Of a stretch of DNA of 64,000 nucleotides, positions 55,939 through 64,000 are shown in pieces (within the stretch, counting starts at the first letter, position 1; the number at the start of each line of letters is the position of its first letter). Position numbers and translations under genes: made by a program. Under the pieces are notes generated by a model, which saw only the letters and a list, made by a program, of their open reading frames with translations, was not told the origin of the DNA and ran no database searches. This stretch comes from Burkholderia puraquae. GTDB taxonomy: Bacteria > Pseudomonadota > Gammaproteobacteria > Burkholderiales > Burkholderiaceae. Location: positions 124,878 to 188,877 of the forward strand of contig NZ_NBYX01000012.1 of the NCBI RefSeq assembly GCF_002099195.1, given 5' to 3'.

Positions 55939-55972
55939 AAAAAGCCTCGCACGAATCGTGCGAGGCTTTTTT
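55938..55972 (+). terminator. Bidirectional terminator between tamB and metG
   Basis: A stem of up to 17 bp (55938-55954 with 55956-55972) has A6 and T6 ends and a GCCTCGCAC core. It serves both convergent genes and overlaps the tamB stop codon. Confidence 0.92.
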
Positions 55973-55995
55973 GTGCAAGCGGCGGCGCGCCTGGC

Positions 55996-58152
55996 TTACT
56001 TCACGCGCATGCCGGGTTTCGCGCCGCTGTGCGGCTCGAGGATGTAGAGGCCCGGCTCGGCCTTCTCGTCGGTAGCCGACGCGGCAAGCACCATCCCTTC
56101 GGACAGGCCGAACTTCATCTTGCGCGGCGCGAGGTTCGCGACCATCACGGTCAGCTTGCCGACGAGCTGCTCGGGCTGGTACGCGGACTTGATGCCAGAG
56201 AACACGTTGCGGGTCTTTTCCTCGCCGACGTCGAGCGTGAGCTGCAGCAGCTTGTCCGAGCCCTCGACGGCCTGGCACGCGACGATCTTCGCGATGCGCA
56301 GGTCGATCTTCGCGAAATCGTCGATCGAGATGGGTGCGTCGTCGGCGCCGTTCACGACAGCCTGCTTCGCGTTCGCCTTGGCGTTGTTCTTCGCATCCTT
56401 CGCGGCATTGGCGCTCGCGGCGGCCGCGCCGGTGGCTTCGGCCTGCAGCGAATCGCGGTTCGCGGCGAGCAGCGCTTCGACCTGCTTCGGGTCGACGCGC
56501 GTCATCAGGTGCTGGTACGCCTTGATCGGCTGTTCCGACGACAGCGGCTTCGCGGCATCGGCCCATGCGAGCGGCGCGATCCCGAAGAACGACTCGACGG
56601 CCTCGGCCACGCGCGGCATCACCGGCTTCAGCGCGAGCGACAGCAGGCGGAAAGACTCGAGGCTCACGCTGCAGGTTTCGTGCAGCGCGACCGCGTTGGC
56701 CGGATCCTTCGCGAGGTCCCACGGCTTCGCGCCATCGACGTACGCGTTCACTTCGTCCGCGAGCTCCATCGTGTGGCGCAGCGCGCGGCTGTACTCGCGT
56801 GCTTCGTAGTGCGCGGCGATCTGCGGGATCGCGTCGCGCAGCTTCGCGACGAGCGGATGGTTCATCGCGCTGTCCTGCACGCGGCCGTCGAAGCGCTTGA
56901 TCAGGAAGCCTGCCGCGCGGCTCGCGATGTTCACGTACTTGCCGACGAGGTCGCTGTTCACGCGCGCCTGGAAGTCGTCGAGGTTCAGGTCGATGTCTTC
57001 CATCGTCGCGTTCAGCTTCGCGGCGAAGTAGTAGCGCAGCCATTCGGGGTTCAGGCCCGTGTCGATGTAGCTCTGCGCGGTGATGAAGGTGCCGCGCGAC
57101 TTCGACATCTTCGCGCCGTCGACCGTCAGGAAGCCGTGCGCGAACACGTTGGTCGGCGTGCGGTGGCCCGAGAACTCGAGCATCGCGGGCCAGAACAGCG
57201 TGTGGAAGTACAGGATGTCCTTGCCGATGAAGTGATACTGCTCGGTGGTCGAGCCCGGGCGCACCCACGCGTCGAAATCGACGCCGTTGCGGTCGCACAG
57301 GTTCTTGAAGCTCGCGTAGTAGCCGACCGGCGCGTCGAGCCACACATAGAAATACTTGCCGGGCGCGCCCGGGATCTCGAAGCCGAAGTACGGCGCGTCA
57401 CGCGAGATGTCCCAGTCGGCGAGCTTGGCCTCGCCGGCGTCGCCGAGCCATTCGCGCATCTTGTTGGTCGCTTCCGGCTGCGCGAGGCCGCTCACCCATT
57501 CGCGCAGGAACGTTTCGCAGCGCGGATCGGACAGGCGGAAGAAGTAGTGCTTCGACGTCTTGCGCACCGGCGTCGCGCCCGACACGACCGAATACGGGTT
57601 CAGCAGTTCGGTCGGCAGGTAGGTCGAGCCGCACACTTCGCAGTTGTCGCCGTATTGATCCTTCGCGTGGCACTTCGGGCACTCGCCCTTGATGAAGCGA
57701 TCCGGCAGGAACATTTCCTTGACGGGATCGTACGCCTGCTCGATTTCGCGCTCGGCGATGAAGCCGGCGTCCTGCAGCGCGACGTAGATCTTCTCGCTCA
57801 GCACGCGGTTCTCGTCCGAATCGGTCGAGTAGAAGTTGTCGAACGACACGCCGAAGCTGTCGAAATCGCGCTTGTGCTCGGTCCACACGCGGTCGATCAA
57901 CTGCTTCGGGGTCAAGCCTTCCTTCTCCGCGCGCAGCATGATCGGCGTGCCGTGCGTGTCGTCGGCGCCGATGTAGTAGACCTCATGGCCATGCATTCGC
58001 AGCGCCCGCACCCAGATGTCGGTCTGGATGTACTCGACCAGGTGGCCGATGTGGATCTGCCCGTTGGCATAGGGCAGTGCGGACGTAACGAGGATCTGGC
58101 GGCCGCCTTGCGGCGCCGCAGCCTGCACGGAAGTGAGGTCGGATGCGGACAT
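55996..58152 (-). CDS. metG: Methionyl-tRNA synthetase
   Basis: MetG charges tRNA-Met. The 718-residue product has the HIGH motif (34-37), KMSKS around residue 348, and a zinc-binding insertion with CPKC and CEVC. A C-terminal EMAP-II-type tRNA-binding domain ([18 protein letters not shown]) makes it the dimeric long form. An Ala/Lys-rich linker at about 575-600 joins the halves. It is convergent with tamB. Confidence 0.96.
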   Translation of the reverse strand: MSASDLTSVQAAAPQGGRQILVTSALPYANGQIHIGHLVEYIQTDIWVRALRMHGHEVYYIGADDTHGTPIMLRAEKEGLTPKQLIDRVWTEHKRDFDSFGVSFDNFYSTDSDENRVLSEKIYVALQDAGFIAEREIEQAYDPVKEMFLPDRFIKGECPKCHAKDQYGDNCEVCGSTYLPTELLNPYSVVSGATPVRKTSKHYFFRLSDPRCETFLREWVSGLAQPEATNKMREWLGDAGEAKLADWDISRDAPYFGFEIPGAPGKYFYVWLDAPVGYYASFKNLCDRNGVDFDAWVRPGSTTEQYHFIGKDILYFHTLFWPAMLEFSGHRTPTNVFAHGFLTVDGAKMSKSRGTFITAQSYIDTGLNPEWLRYYFAAKLNATMEDIDLNLDDFQARVNSDLVGKYVNIASRAAGFLIKRFDGRVQDSAMNHPLVAKLRDAIPQIAAHYEAREYSRALRHTMELADEVNAYVDGAKPWDLAKDPANAVALHETCSVSLESFRLLSLALKPVMPRVAEAVESFFGIAPLAWADAAKPLSSEQPIKAYQHLMTRVDPKQVEALLAANRDSLQAEATGAAAASANAAKDAKNNAKANAKQAVVNGADDAPISIDDFAKIDLRIAKIVACQAVEGSDKLLQLTLDVGEEKTRNVFSGIKSAYQPEQLVGKLTVMVANLAPRKMKFGLSEGMVLAASATDEKAEPGLYILEPHSGAKPGMRVK

Positions 58153-58529
58153 AGGGTCTGTAGAGGAACAGCGGAAAAACGACGGGAAACTGCGATTCTA
58201 GCAGGGGCGCGCGCCAGCGACGCGGGCAGGCGCCCTTGGCCGGGCGCGGGAACGGGCGGGGCCGCGCAAGCGGCGTGCCCGGTGGAGATGTGCTGCGACG
58301 CAACACGAATTCTGCGGGCAAAAAAAACCGGGGCGGATACGGCCCCGGAGCAACAACGACAAGAGGAGAATGGTGACGCGCCGGCAACACCAGCCGCGTA
58401 CCGTAAATACTGACCACGGCCTGCGGCAGAAGTTCGAAAATTTTTTTCGATTTGTTACCGAGCCCGCCGGAAACCTTGTCCGGCGGGGCTGCGCGGGCAG
58501 CGGGCCCGCGCTTTCCCCTCGTCGTGCGC
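58153..58529. other. Intergenic region between metG and the OmpA-family gene
   Basis: This 377-bp stretch has no supported gene. It holds the OmpA-gene terminator at 58320-58348 and a GC-rich hairpin at about 58463-58496 (AGCCCCGCCGG with CCGGCGGGCT on the minus strand). AT-rich runs near 58436-58460 could be part of that termination. The metG promoter should lie in 58153-58320, but I cannot define it. Confidence 0.6.
58320..58348 (-). terminator. Intrinsic terminator after the OmpA-family gene
   Basis: On the minus strand CCGGGGC (58348-58342) pairs with GCCCCGG (58334-58328) around a 7-nt loop, followed by eight T residues. It is about 180 bp beyond the OmpA-family stop codon. Confidence 0.8.
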
Positions 58530-59174
58530 TTACTGCGCCTGCGCTGCGCGCAGGTAGATTTCGACGCGGCGATTCTGTGCGCGGCCGGCTTCGGTCGCGT
58601 TGTCCGCGATCGGGTTCGATGCACCCATGCCTTGCGCCGACAGGCGGCCGGCGTTCACGCCGCGCTGCGCCAGTGCGTTCACGACGCTTTGCGCGCGGTT
58701 CTGCGACAGCGTCTGGTTCAGCTGGGCGGAGCCCGTGCTGTCCGTGTAGCCGACGATCGATGCCGTCACTTGCGGGTTCTGGTTCAGCGTCGTCGCCAGG
58801 TCGTTCAGCAGCGGCGTGAAGGCCGGCGTGATCGCGTACTGGTTCGTCGCGAACGTCACCGCGCTCGGCACGTTCAGCTTCAGCGAGCCGTCCGGCTGCT
58901 CGGTCACTTGCGTACCCGTCTGCGCTGCCGACGGCGCGAGCTTGTTCTTGATCGCCTGCCAGTTGTAACCCGTCACGCCGCCGACCAGTGCGCCGACGCC
59001 CGCGCCGATCGCCGCGCCCTTGCCGCCGCCCGCCAGCGCGCCGATGCCTGCGCCCAGCGCCGCACCCGTGCCGGTACCGACGGCCGTGTTGTTGCCTTGC
59101 TGCGTAGCGCAGCCTGCCAGCAGTGCGCCGGCCAATGCGAAGACGGACAAGCGGGTCGCGATTTTCATGTTCAT
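58530..59174 (-). CDS. OmpA-family lipoprotein with glycine-zipper region
   Basis: The 214-residue precursor has a lipobox LAGC (C22), a glycine-zipper stretch at about 31-68 (GTGTGAALGAGIGALAGGG), and a C-terminal OmpA peptidoglycan-binding domain ending NRRVEIYL. It resembles YiaD/Omp25-type proteins that anchor the outer membrane to peptidoglycan. It is a single gene. Confidence 0.9.
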   Translation of the reverse strand: MNMKIATRLSVFALAGALLAGCATQQGNNTAVGTGTGAALGAGIGALAGGGKGAAIGAGVGALVGGVTGYNWQAIKNKLAPSAAQTGTQVTEQPDGSLKLNVPSAVTFATNQYAITPAFTPLLNDLATTLNQNPQVTASIVGYTDSTGSAQLNQTLSQNRAQSVVNALAQRGVNAGRLSAQGMGASNPIADNATEAGRAQNRRVEIYLRAAQAQ

Positions 59175-59525
59175 CTTGGATTCCTCTCTTGGTTGAACGA
59201 GTCGACAACGACGACAACGATAGTTACGGCTCCCTGCGCGGGCCGCCCGATAAAGGAGGGCAGGCCTGCGCTCGCGGCAGCCGCCGAGGTGGCCGCATGT
59301 CCTGTCCGTCAGCGTGGCTGTTCGGACAGGGCGACGCGTCAGCCTCTACAATATAGGCGGTTAGTGGCCGATTTGGCCCCATAGCATGCCGCACGCGAAG
59401 AGTGCGCCGGGTCGCGCGTTCGCGCAATGGCGTGCAACAGATTCTTTCACTTTTCCCGATTTTCGCAGCGTAATTTGATATTTTTTGACGTTTGCGCGCG
59501 AGAAAAACGTTTTCACGGAGTTTCG
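59175..59525. other. Divergent promoter region between OmpA-family gene and apbC
   Basis: This 351-bp gene-free stretch must carry promoters for both genes. On the minus side a TATATT element near 59350 could be a -10 for the OmpA-family gene. The last 80 bp before apbC (59445-59520) are AT-rich, with TTGATATTTTTTGACG. No operator, RNA or small ORF stands out. Confidence 0.5.
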
Positions 59526-60617
59526 ATGAGCATTGACCGGGCACAAGTCGACACCGCTTTGGCGGCTGTCGTCGACCCCAATACCGGCCGTCCGTATGCG
59601 GCGAACAAGGGCGTGCGCAACGTCGCGATCGACGGCGACGTCGTGGCGCTCGACGTGGTGCTCGGTTATCCCGCACGCAGCCAGCACGACGACGTGCGCG
59701 CACGCGTCACCGCAGCGCTCCAGGCCGTGGCCGGCGTGCGCGACGCGCGCATCGCCGTGTCGCAGGAGATCGTCGCGCACACGGTGCAGCGTGGCGTGAA
59801 ACTGCTGCCGAACGTGAAGAACATCGTGGCGGTCGCGTCGGGCAAGGGCGGCGTCGGCAAGAGCACGACGGCCGTCAACCTCGCGCTCGCGCTTGCCGCG
59901 GAAGGCGCGTCGGTGGGCATCCTCGACGCCGACATCTACGGCCCGTCGCTGCCGACGATGCTCGGCATCCACGGCCAGCGTCCCGAGTCGCCCGACAACC
60001 AGTCGATGAACCCGCTCATCGGCCATGGGCTGCAGGCGAACTCGATCGGCTTCCTGATCGAGGAAGACAACCCGATGGTGTGGCGCGGCCCGATGGCGAC
60101 CTCCGCGCTCGAGCAGTTGCTGCGCCAGACCAACTGGCGCGAGCTCGACTACCTGATCGTCGACATGCCGCCCGGCACGGGCGACATCCAGCTCACGCTC
60201 GCGCAGCGCGTGCCCGTCACGGGCGCGGTGATCGTCACGACGCCGCAGGACATCGCGCTGCTCGACGCGAAGAAGGGCCTGAAGATGTTCGAGAAGGTCG
60301 GGATTCCGATCCTCGGCATCGTCGAGAACATGAGCATCCACATCTGCTCGAACTGCGGCCACGAGGAGCACATCTTCGGTGCCGGCGGGGCCGAGCGGAT
60401 GGCGAAGGACTACGATGTGAACGTGCTCGGCAGCCTGCCGCTCGACATCGCGATCCGCGAGCGCGCCGACAGCGGCACGCCGACGGTCGTGGCCGATGCC
60501 GAAGGCGCGCTGGCGCGTCGCTACCGCGACATCGCGCGCGGGGTCGCGCTGGCGATTGCCGAGCGATCGCGCGACATGACGTCGAAGTTCCCGTCGATCG
60601 TTGTTCAAAATACGTAA
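59526..60617 (+). CDS. apbC: Iron-sulfur cluster carrier ApbC/Mrp
   Basis: ApbC binds and delivers [4Fe-4S] clusters. The 363-residue protein has an N-terminal MIP18/DUF59 domain (about 1-85), a deviant Walker A GKGGVGKST (106-114) and the cluster-binding CSNC (C274, C277). The start at 59526 (MSIDRAQVDT) fits the family. It stands alone, divergent from the OmpA-family gene. Confidence 0.93.
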   Translation: MSIDRAQVDTALAAVVDPNTGRPYAANKGVRNVAIDGDVVALDVVLGYPARSQHDDVRARVTAALQAVAGVRDARIAVSQEIVAHTVQRGVKLLPNVKNIVAVASGKGGVGKSTTAVNLALALAAEGASVGILDADIYGPSLPTMLGIHGQRPESPDNQSMNPLIGHGLQANSIGFLIEEDNPMVWRGPMATSALEQLLRQTNWRELDYLIVDMPPGTGDIQLTLAQRVPVTGAVIVTTPQDIALLDAKKGLKMFEKVGIPILGIVENMSIHICSNCGHEEHIFGAGGAERMAKDYDVNVLGSLPLDIAIRERADSGTPTVVADAEGALARRYRDIARGVALAIAERSRDMTSKFPSIVVQNT

Positions 60618-60750
60618 AACCCTTGCGGGGCGGGGCCTCAGGCTGTTTACGGCGCCGCGAGGCGCGGTATCATGGCGACTTTTCCCGGGTCCCTTTACCC
60701 GCCCGGCGCGGCCGTCGTGTCAAACGGCTGCCAGCCGGCATGAGGATCGA

Positions 60751-61287
60751 ATGAAACAACGACATCACGGCGTGCACGCCGGCCGCGTGCAGTGCGCGCT
60801 GCTGGCCGCCGCCGCGCTGGGCCTGCTGGCCGGCTGCACCTCCTTTTCCTCGTCGCACGAAAAACGGGCCGACGCACAGCTGCAGCCGACGGTCGGCTCG
60901 CAGGCGCGCGGCGCGGTGACGTTCGTCGAGCGTCCGGACGGCGTACAGGTCACCTACAACCTGGCCGGCCTGCCGCCGAACAGCGATCACGCGCTACAGG
61001 TGCACGAACGCGGCGACTGCAACGCGGGCGACGGCTCGAGCGCCGGCCAGGTGTTCGCGCCGGCCGCCGACCGCCTGCGCGCGGGCGCTCGCGTCGCCGG
61101 CGATCTCGGCAACATCCATGCGGATGCGAACGGCGTTGCGGCCGGCTTCATCGTCGCGCCCGATCTGGCCCTCGATGGTGTGCGCTCGGCGATGAACCGC
61201 GCGGCGCTGGTACACCGCGAGGCAAGCGATCCCGCGTTTCCGCAGCATGGCGCGGGGCCCGCGCTCGCCTGCGGCGTGATCCGTTGA
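60751..61287 (+). CDS. Cu/Zn superoxide dismutase-like lipoprotein lacking most metal ligands
   Basis: The 178-residue product has a lipobox LAGC (C29) and the SodC fold pattern, including the disulfide pair C90 (GDC) and C174 (ACGVI) and the GDLGN loop. Compared with canonical SodC, the first Cu histidine is Gln83, the bridging histidine is Val101 and the last Zn histidine is Val115. The loop His has no counterpart. Only H85, D118 and H155 remain. It is therefore unlikely to be an active Cu/Zn dismutase and may be a structural or binding relative. The ATG at 60751 is preceded by GAGGATCGA. Confidence 0.8.
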   Translation: MKQRHHGVHAGRVQCALLAAAALGLLAGCTSFSSSHEKRADAQLQPTVGSQARGAVTFVERPDGVQVTYNLAGLPPNSDHALQVHERGDCNAGDGSSAGQVFAPAADRLRAGARVAGDLGNIHADANGVAAGFIVAPDLALDGVRSAMNRAALVHREASDPAFPQHGAGPALACGVIR

Positions 61288-61433
61288 CGGCCGCCGCGTG
61301 CGCGGGCCGATGATCGCGTAAAATGTCGGCCTTTCCCCGGCCGCCGTCCTGAATCGGCGGCCTCCGTTTCCCGTCACGCAGCGTTTCCTGGCGCCCCGAA
61401 TATGCAACGACCCCAACGCTCACTTCGTTTGCT

Positions 61434-61448
61434 GTCCCCCGAGGGGAC
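61434..61448 (+). other. Small inverted repeat upstream of dcd
   Basis: GTCCCC (61434-61439) pairs with GGGGAC (61443-61448) around a 3-nt loop. It adjoins the larger dcd leader hairpin. The segment 61405-61484 has the look of an interspersed intergenic element, which could be checked by a genome-wide search. Confidence 0.5.
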
Positions 61449-61449
61449 G

Positions 61450-61484
61450 GCCAGCCTTCTTGGGACGGCCCTGCGGAGGCTGGC
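61450..61484 (+). promoter_or_regulatory. Leader hairpin that sequesters the dcd ribosome-binding site
   Basis: GCCAGCCT (61450-61457) pairs perfectly with AGGCTGGC (61477-61484), which directly abuts the dcd ATG at 61485. The Shine-Dalgarno GGAGG (61474-61478) lies partly in the 3' arm and partly in the loop. The fold would place the start region in a stem and could lower or control dcd translation. Confidence 0.55.
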
Positions 61485-62054
61485 ATGAGCATCAAGTCCG
61501 ACAAATGGATTCGGCGCATGGCCGAAGAGCACAAGATGATCGAGCCGTTCGTGCCCGATCAGGTGCGTGCGTCCGAGGACGGCCGCCGGATCGTCAGCTA
61601 CGGAACGTCGAGCTACGGCTACGACATCCGCTGCGCGGATGAATTCAAGATCTTCACGAACATCAACTCGACGATCGTCGATCCGAAGAACTTCGACGAG
61701 GGCTCGTTTGTCGATTTCAAGGGCGACGTATGCATCATCCCGCCGAACTCGTTCGCGCTGGCCCGCACCGTCGAATATTTCCGCATCCCGCGCACCGTGC
61801 TGACGGTCTGCCTCGGCAAGTCGACCTATGCGCGCTGCGGGATCATCGTCAACGTGACGCCGTTCGAACCCGAGTGGGAAGGCTACGTCACGCTGGAATT
61901 CTCGAACACCACGCCGTTGCCCGCGAAGATCTACGCGAACGAAGGCGTCGCGCAGGTGCTCTTCTTCGAGAGCGACGAAGTGTGCGACGTGTCGTACGCC
62001 GATCGCGGCGGCAAGTATCAGGGTCAGCGCGGTGTCACGCTGCCGAAAACCTGA
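61485..62054 (+). CDS. dcd: dCTP deaminase
   Basis: Dcd deaminates dCTP to dUTP, the main source of dUMP for thymidylate synthesis. The 189-residue product has the conserved [17 protein letters not shown] block and the [10 protein letters not shown]-terminus. Length is normal. It is followed by a terminator-like structure and the decarboxylase gene. Its translation start lies against the hairpin at 61450-61484. Confidence 0.94.
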
Positions 62055-62087
62055 TCTGGTTGCATATCGTCTCACCGGTTTCCGGGT

Positions 62088-62123
62088 GACCGCTGCGCGT
62101 GACGCGCCGCGGTCGTTCTTTTT
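62088..62123 (+). terminator. Terminator-like hairpin between dcd and the decarboxylase gene
   Basis: GACCGCTGCGCG (62088-62099) pairs with GCGCCGCGGTC (62104-62114) with one bulge, followed by GTTCTTTTTGG. It ends within the decarboxylase ribosome-binding region (TTTGGAG), 12 nt before the ATG. It may terminate dcd transcripts or attenuate the next gene. Confidence 0.6.
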
Positions 62124-62135
62124 GGAGAATCGCCC

Positions 62136-64000
62136 ATGAAGTTTCGTTTTCCCGTCGTCATCATCGACGAAGATTTCCGCTCCGAGAACATCTCGGGCTC
62201 CGGCATCCGGGCGTTGGCCGAAGCGATCGAGAAGGAGGGCGTCGAAGTCCTCGGCCTCACGAGCTACGGCGATCTGACGTCGTTCGCGCAGCAGTCGAGC
62301 CGCGCGTCGTGCTTCATCCTGTCGATCGACGACGACGAACTCATGCTCGGCGAAACGGGCTCGGACGGCGAGCTGCCCGAACTCGCGACCGCGATCATCG
62401 AGTTGCGCGCGTTCGTCACCGAAGTGCGCCGCCGCAACGCGGACATCCCGATCTTCCTGTACGGCGAGACGCGCACGTCGCGCCACCTGCCGAACGACAT
62501 CCTGCGCGAACTGCACGGCTTCATCCACATGTTCGAGGACACGCCGGAGTTCGTCGCGCGCCACATCATCCGCGAGGCGAAGGTCTATCTCGACTCGCTC
62601 GCGCCGCCGTTCTTCAAGGAGCTGGTGAAGTATGCGGACGAAGGCTCGTACTCGTGGCACTGCCCGGGCCACTCGGGCGGCGTCGCGTTCCTGAAGAACC
62701 CGCTCGGCCAGATGTTCCACCAGTTCTTCGGCGAGAACATGCTGCGCGCGGACGTCTGCAACGCGGTGGACGAACTCGGCCAGCTGCTCGACCACACGGG
62801 CCCGGTGGCGGCGTCCGAGCGCAACGCGGCGCGCATCTTCAGCGCGGATCACCTGTTCTTCGTGACCAACGGCACGTCGACGTCGAACAAGATCGTCTGG
62901 CACGCGACGGTTGCGCCGGGCGACATCGTGCTGGTCGACCGCAACTGCCACAAGTCGATCCTGCACGCGATCACGATGACGGGCGCGATTCCGGTGTTCC
63001 TCACGCCGACGCGCAACCACTTCGGCATCATCGGGCCGATTCCGCGCGACGAATTCAAGCCGGAGAACATTCGCAAGAAGATCGAGGCGAACCCGTTTGC
63101 GCGCGAGGCAATGCGCCAGAATCCGGAGATGAAGCCGCGCATCCTGACGATCACGCAGAGCACGTACGACGGCGTGGTCTACAACGTCGAGATGATCAAG
63201 GATCTGCTCGGCGACCTGCTCGATACGCTGCACTTCGACGAAGCCTGGCTGCCGCACGCGACGTTCCACGACTTCTACCGCGACATGCACGCGATCGGCG
63301 ATGGCCGTCCGCGCACGGGTGCGCTCGTGTTCGCGACGCACTCGACGCACAAGCTGCTCGCGGGCATCTCGCAGGCATCGCAGATCGTCGTGCAGGATTC
63401 GGAGAACCGCACGTTCGACAAGCACCGCTTCAACGAGGCGTACCTGATGCACACGTCGACGAGCCCGCAGTACGCGATCATCGCGTCGTGCGACGTCGCG
63501 GCCGCGATGATGGAGCCGCCGGGCGGCACCGCGCTCGTCGAGGAATCGATCGCCGAGGCGATCGACTTCCGCCGCGCGATGCGCAAGGTCGACGCCGAAT
63601 ATGGCGACGACTGGTTCTTCAGCGTGTGGGGCCCGGACGACCTGTCCGAAGAGGGCATCGGTTCGCGCGAAGACTGGATGCTGAAGCCGAACGACCACTG
63701 GCACGGCTTCGGCCCGCTCGCGGAAGGCTTCAACATGCTCGACCCGATCAAGGCGACGATCATCACGCCGGGGCTCGACGTCGACGGCGAGTTCGGCGAG
63801 ACGGGCATTCCGGCCGCGATCGTCACGAAGTACCTGGCCGAGCACGGGATCATCGTCGAGAAGACCGGCTTGTACTCGTTCTTCATCATGTTCACGATCG
63901 GCATCACGAAGGGCCGCTGGAACTCGATGGTGACCGAGCTGCAGCAGTTCAAGGACGACTACGACAACAACCAGCCGCTGTGGCGCGTGCTGCCGGAATT
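62136..64000 (+). CDS. Orn/Lys/Arg decarboxylase, PLP-dependent (partial, cut by window end)
   Basis: The first 621 codons are present, with no stop before the window edge; relatives are about 750 residues. It is a fold-type I biodegradative decarboxylase with an N-terminal wing domain (about 1-150). The PLP core has SYSWHCPGHSGG, HFDEAW, and the Schiff-base lysine K406 in HSTHKLLAG. Arginine is the likeliest substrate by resemblance to AdiA-type enzymes, but Lys or Orn cannot be excluded. The ATG follows TTTGGAGAATCGCCC. Confidence 0.87.
   Translation, partial: MKFRFPVVIIDEDFRSENISGSGIRALAEAIEKEGVEVLGLTSYGDLTSFAQQSSRASCFILSIDDDELMLGETGSDGELPELATAIIELRAFVTEVRRRNADIPIFLYGETRTSRHLPNDILRELHGFIHMFEDTPEFVARHIIREAKVYLDSLAPPFFKELVKYADEGSYSWHCPGHSGGVAFLKNPLGQMFHQFFGENMLRADVCNAVDELGQLLDHTGPVAASERNAARIFSADHLFFVTNGTSTSNKIVWHATVAPGDIVLVDRNCHKSILHAITMTGAIPVFLTPTRNHFGIIGPIPRDEFKPENIRKKIEANPFAREAMRQNPEMKPRILTITQSTYDGVVYNVEMIKDLLGDLLDTLHFDEAWLPHATFHDFYRDMHAIGDGRPRTGALVFATHSTHKLLAGISQASQIVVQDSENRTFDKHRFNEAYLMHTSTSPQYAIIASCDVAAAMMEPPGGTALVEESIAEAIDFRRAMRKVDAEYGDDWFFSVWGPDDLSEEGIGSREDWMLKPNDHWHGFGPLAEGFNMLDPIKATIITPGLDVDGEFGETGIPAAIVTKYLAEHGIIVEKTGLYSFFIMFTIGITKGRWNSMVTELQQFKDDYDNNQPLWRVLPE

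Noticed and set aside
61374-63845. An 823-codon open frame antisense to dcd and the decarboxylase gene
   Set aside because: Arg/Val/Asp-rich antisense shadow; both sense genes have clear catalytic motifs.

Overview
This window is a chromosomal stretch of a high-GC betaproteobacterium. Gene content and order (6S RNA beside zapA, tamA-tamB, lptF-lptG-pepA-holC, and a cysI-DUF934-cysH-cysD-cysN-cobA sulfur cluster) point to Burkholderia sensu stricto, probably the B. cepacia complex. This is inferred from reading the protein sequences; no database was searched. Nearly all the DNA is housekeeping or conserved accessory sequence. I see no insertion sequence, prophage, integrase, CRISPR array or toxin-antitoxin pair.

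Layout. 1-7.3 kb: the tail of a branched-chain amino acid ABC ATPase gene with a strong terminator, a short 14-bp tandem repeat, a DUF2278 gene, then (minus strand) a GNAT gene and argD. argD is preceded by what looks like an arginine-rich leader peptide and an intrinsic terminator. A ferredoxin-type reductase, an epimerase-like gene, rsuA, copC and a DinB-like gene follow. 7.4-14 kb: an accessory-looking block of short-chain dehydrogenases, LysR regulators and an alpha/beta hydrolase. 14-15.7 kb: a small lipoprotein gene too short for routine ORF calling, tRNA-Leu(CAA) and an orphan Leu/Ile/Val-binding protein. 15.7-23.6 kb: cysB divergent from the sulfate assimilation and siroheme genes (sulfate to APS by CysDN, APS to sulfite by an iron-sulfur CysH, sulfite to sulfide by CysI), with the siroheme enzymes CobA and a short CbiX/SirB chelatase. 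23.6-28.7 kb: lptG-lptF divergent from pepA-holC-DUF2486. 28.8-35.5 kb: a cytochrome c, ilvD with a divergent LysR gene, lgt, a SIMPL protein, an EVE protein, 6S RNA, zapA and a coiled-coil partner.

35.6-45.4 kb is the cobalamin island. A cobalamin riboswitch precedes btuC-btuD-cobT-cobS-cobC. On the other strand run cobU, cbiB, the threonine-phosphate decarboxylase gene and btuF, overlapping one another, with cobQ divergent from cobU. Together they cover corrinoid uptake, amidation, aminopropanol attachment and nucleotide-loop assembly. No corrin-ring synthesis genes lie in the window. 45.5-49.8 kb: a small secreted protein gene, doxX, a ParA-like ATPase gene, and the minus-strand group DUF3460-scpA, panC, panD. 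50-59.2 kb: tamA-tamB, metG and an OmpA-family lipoprotein gene. 59.5-64 kb: apbC, a SodC-like lipoprotein gene that has lost most metal ligands, dcd with its ribosome-binding site inside a hairpin, and the first 621 codons of an Orn/Lys/Arg decarboxylase gene cut by the window edge.

I do not find a convincing new multi-gene system. The most useful leads are the argD leader, the degenerate SodC lipoprotein, the dcd and decarboxylase leader structures, and two very small secreted-protein genes.
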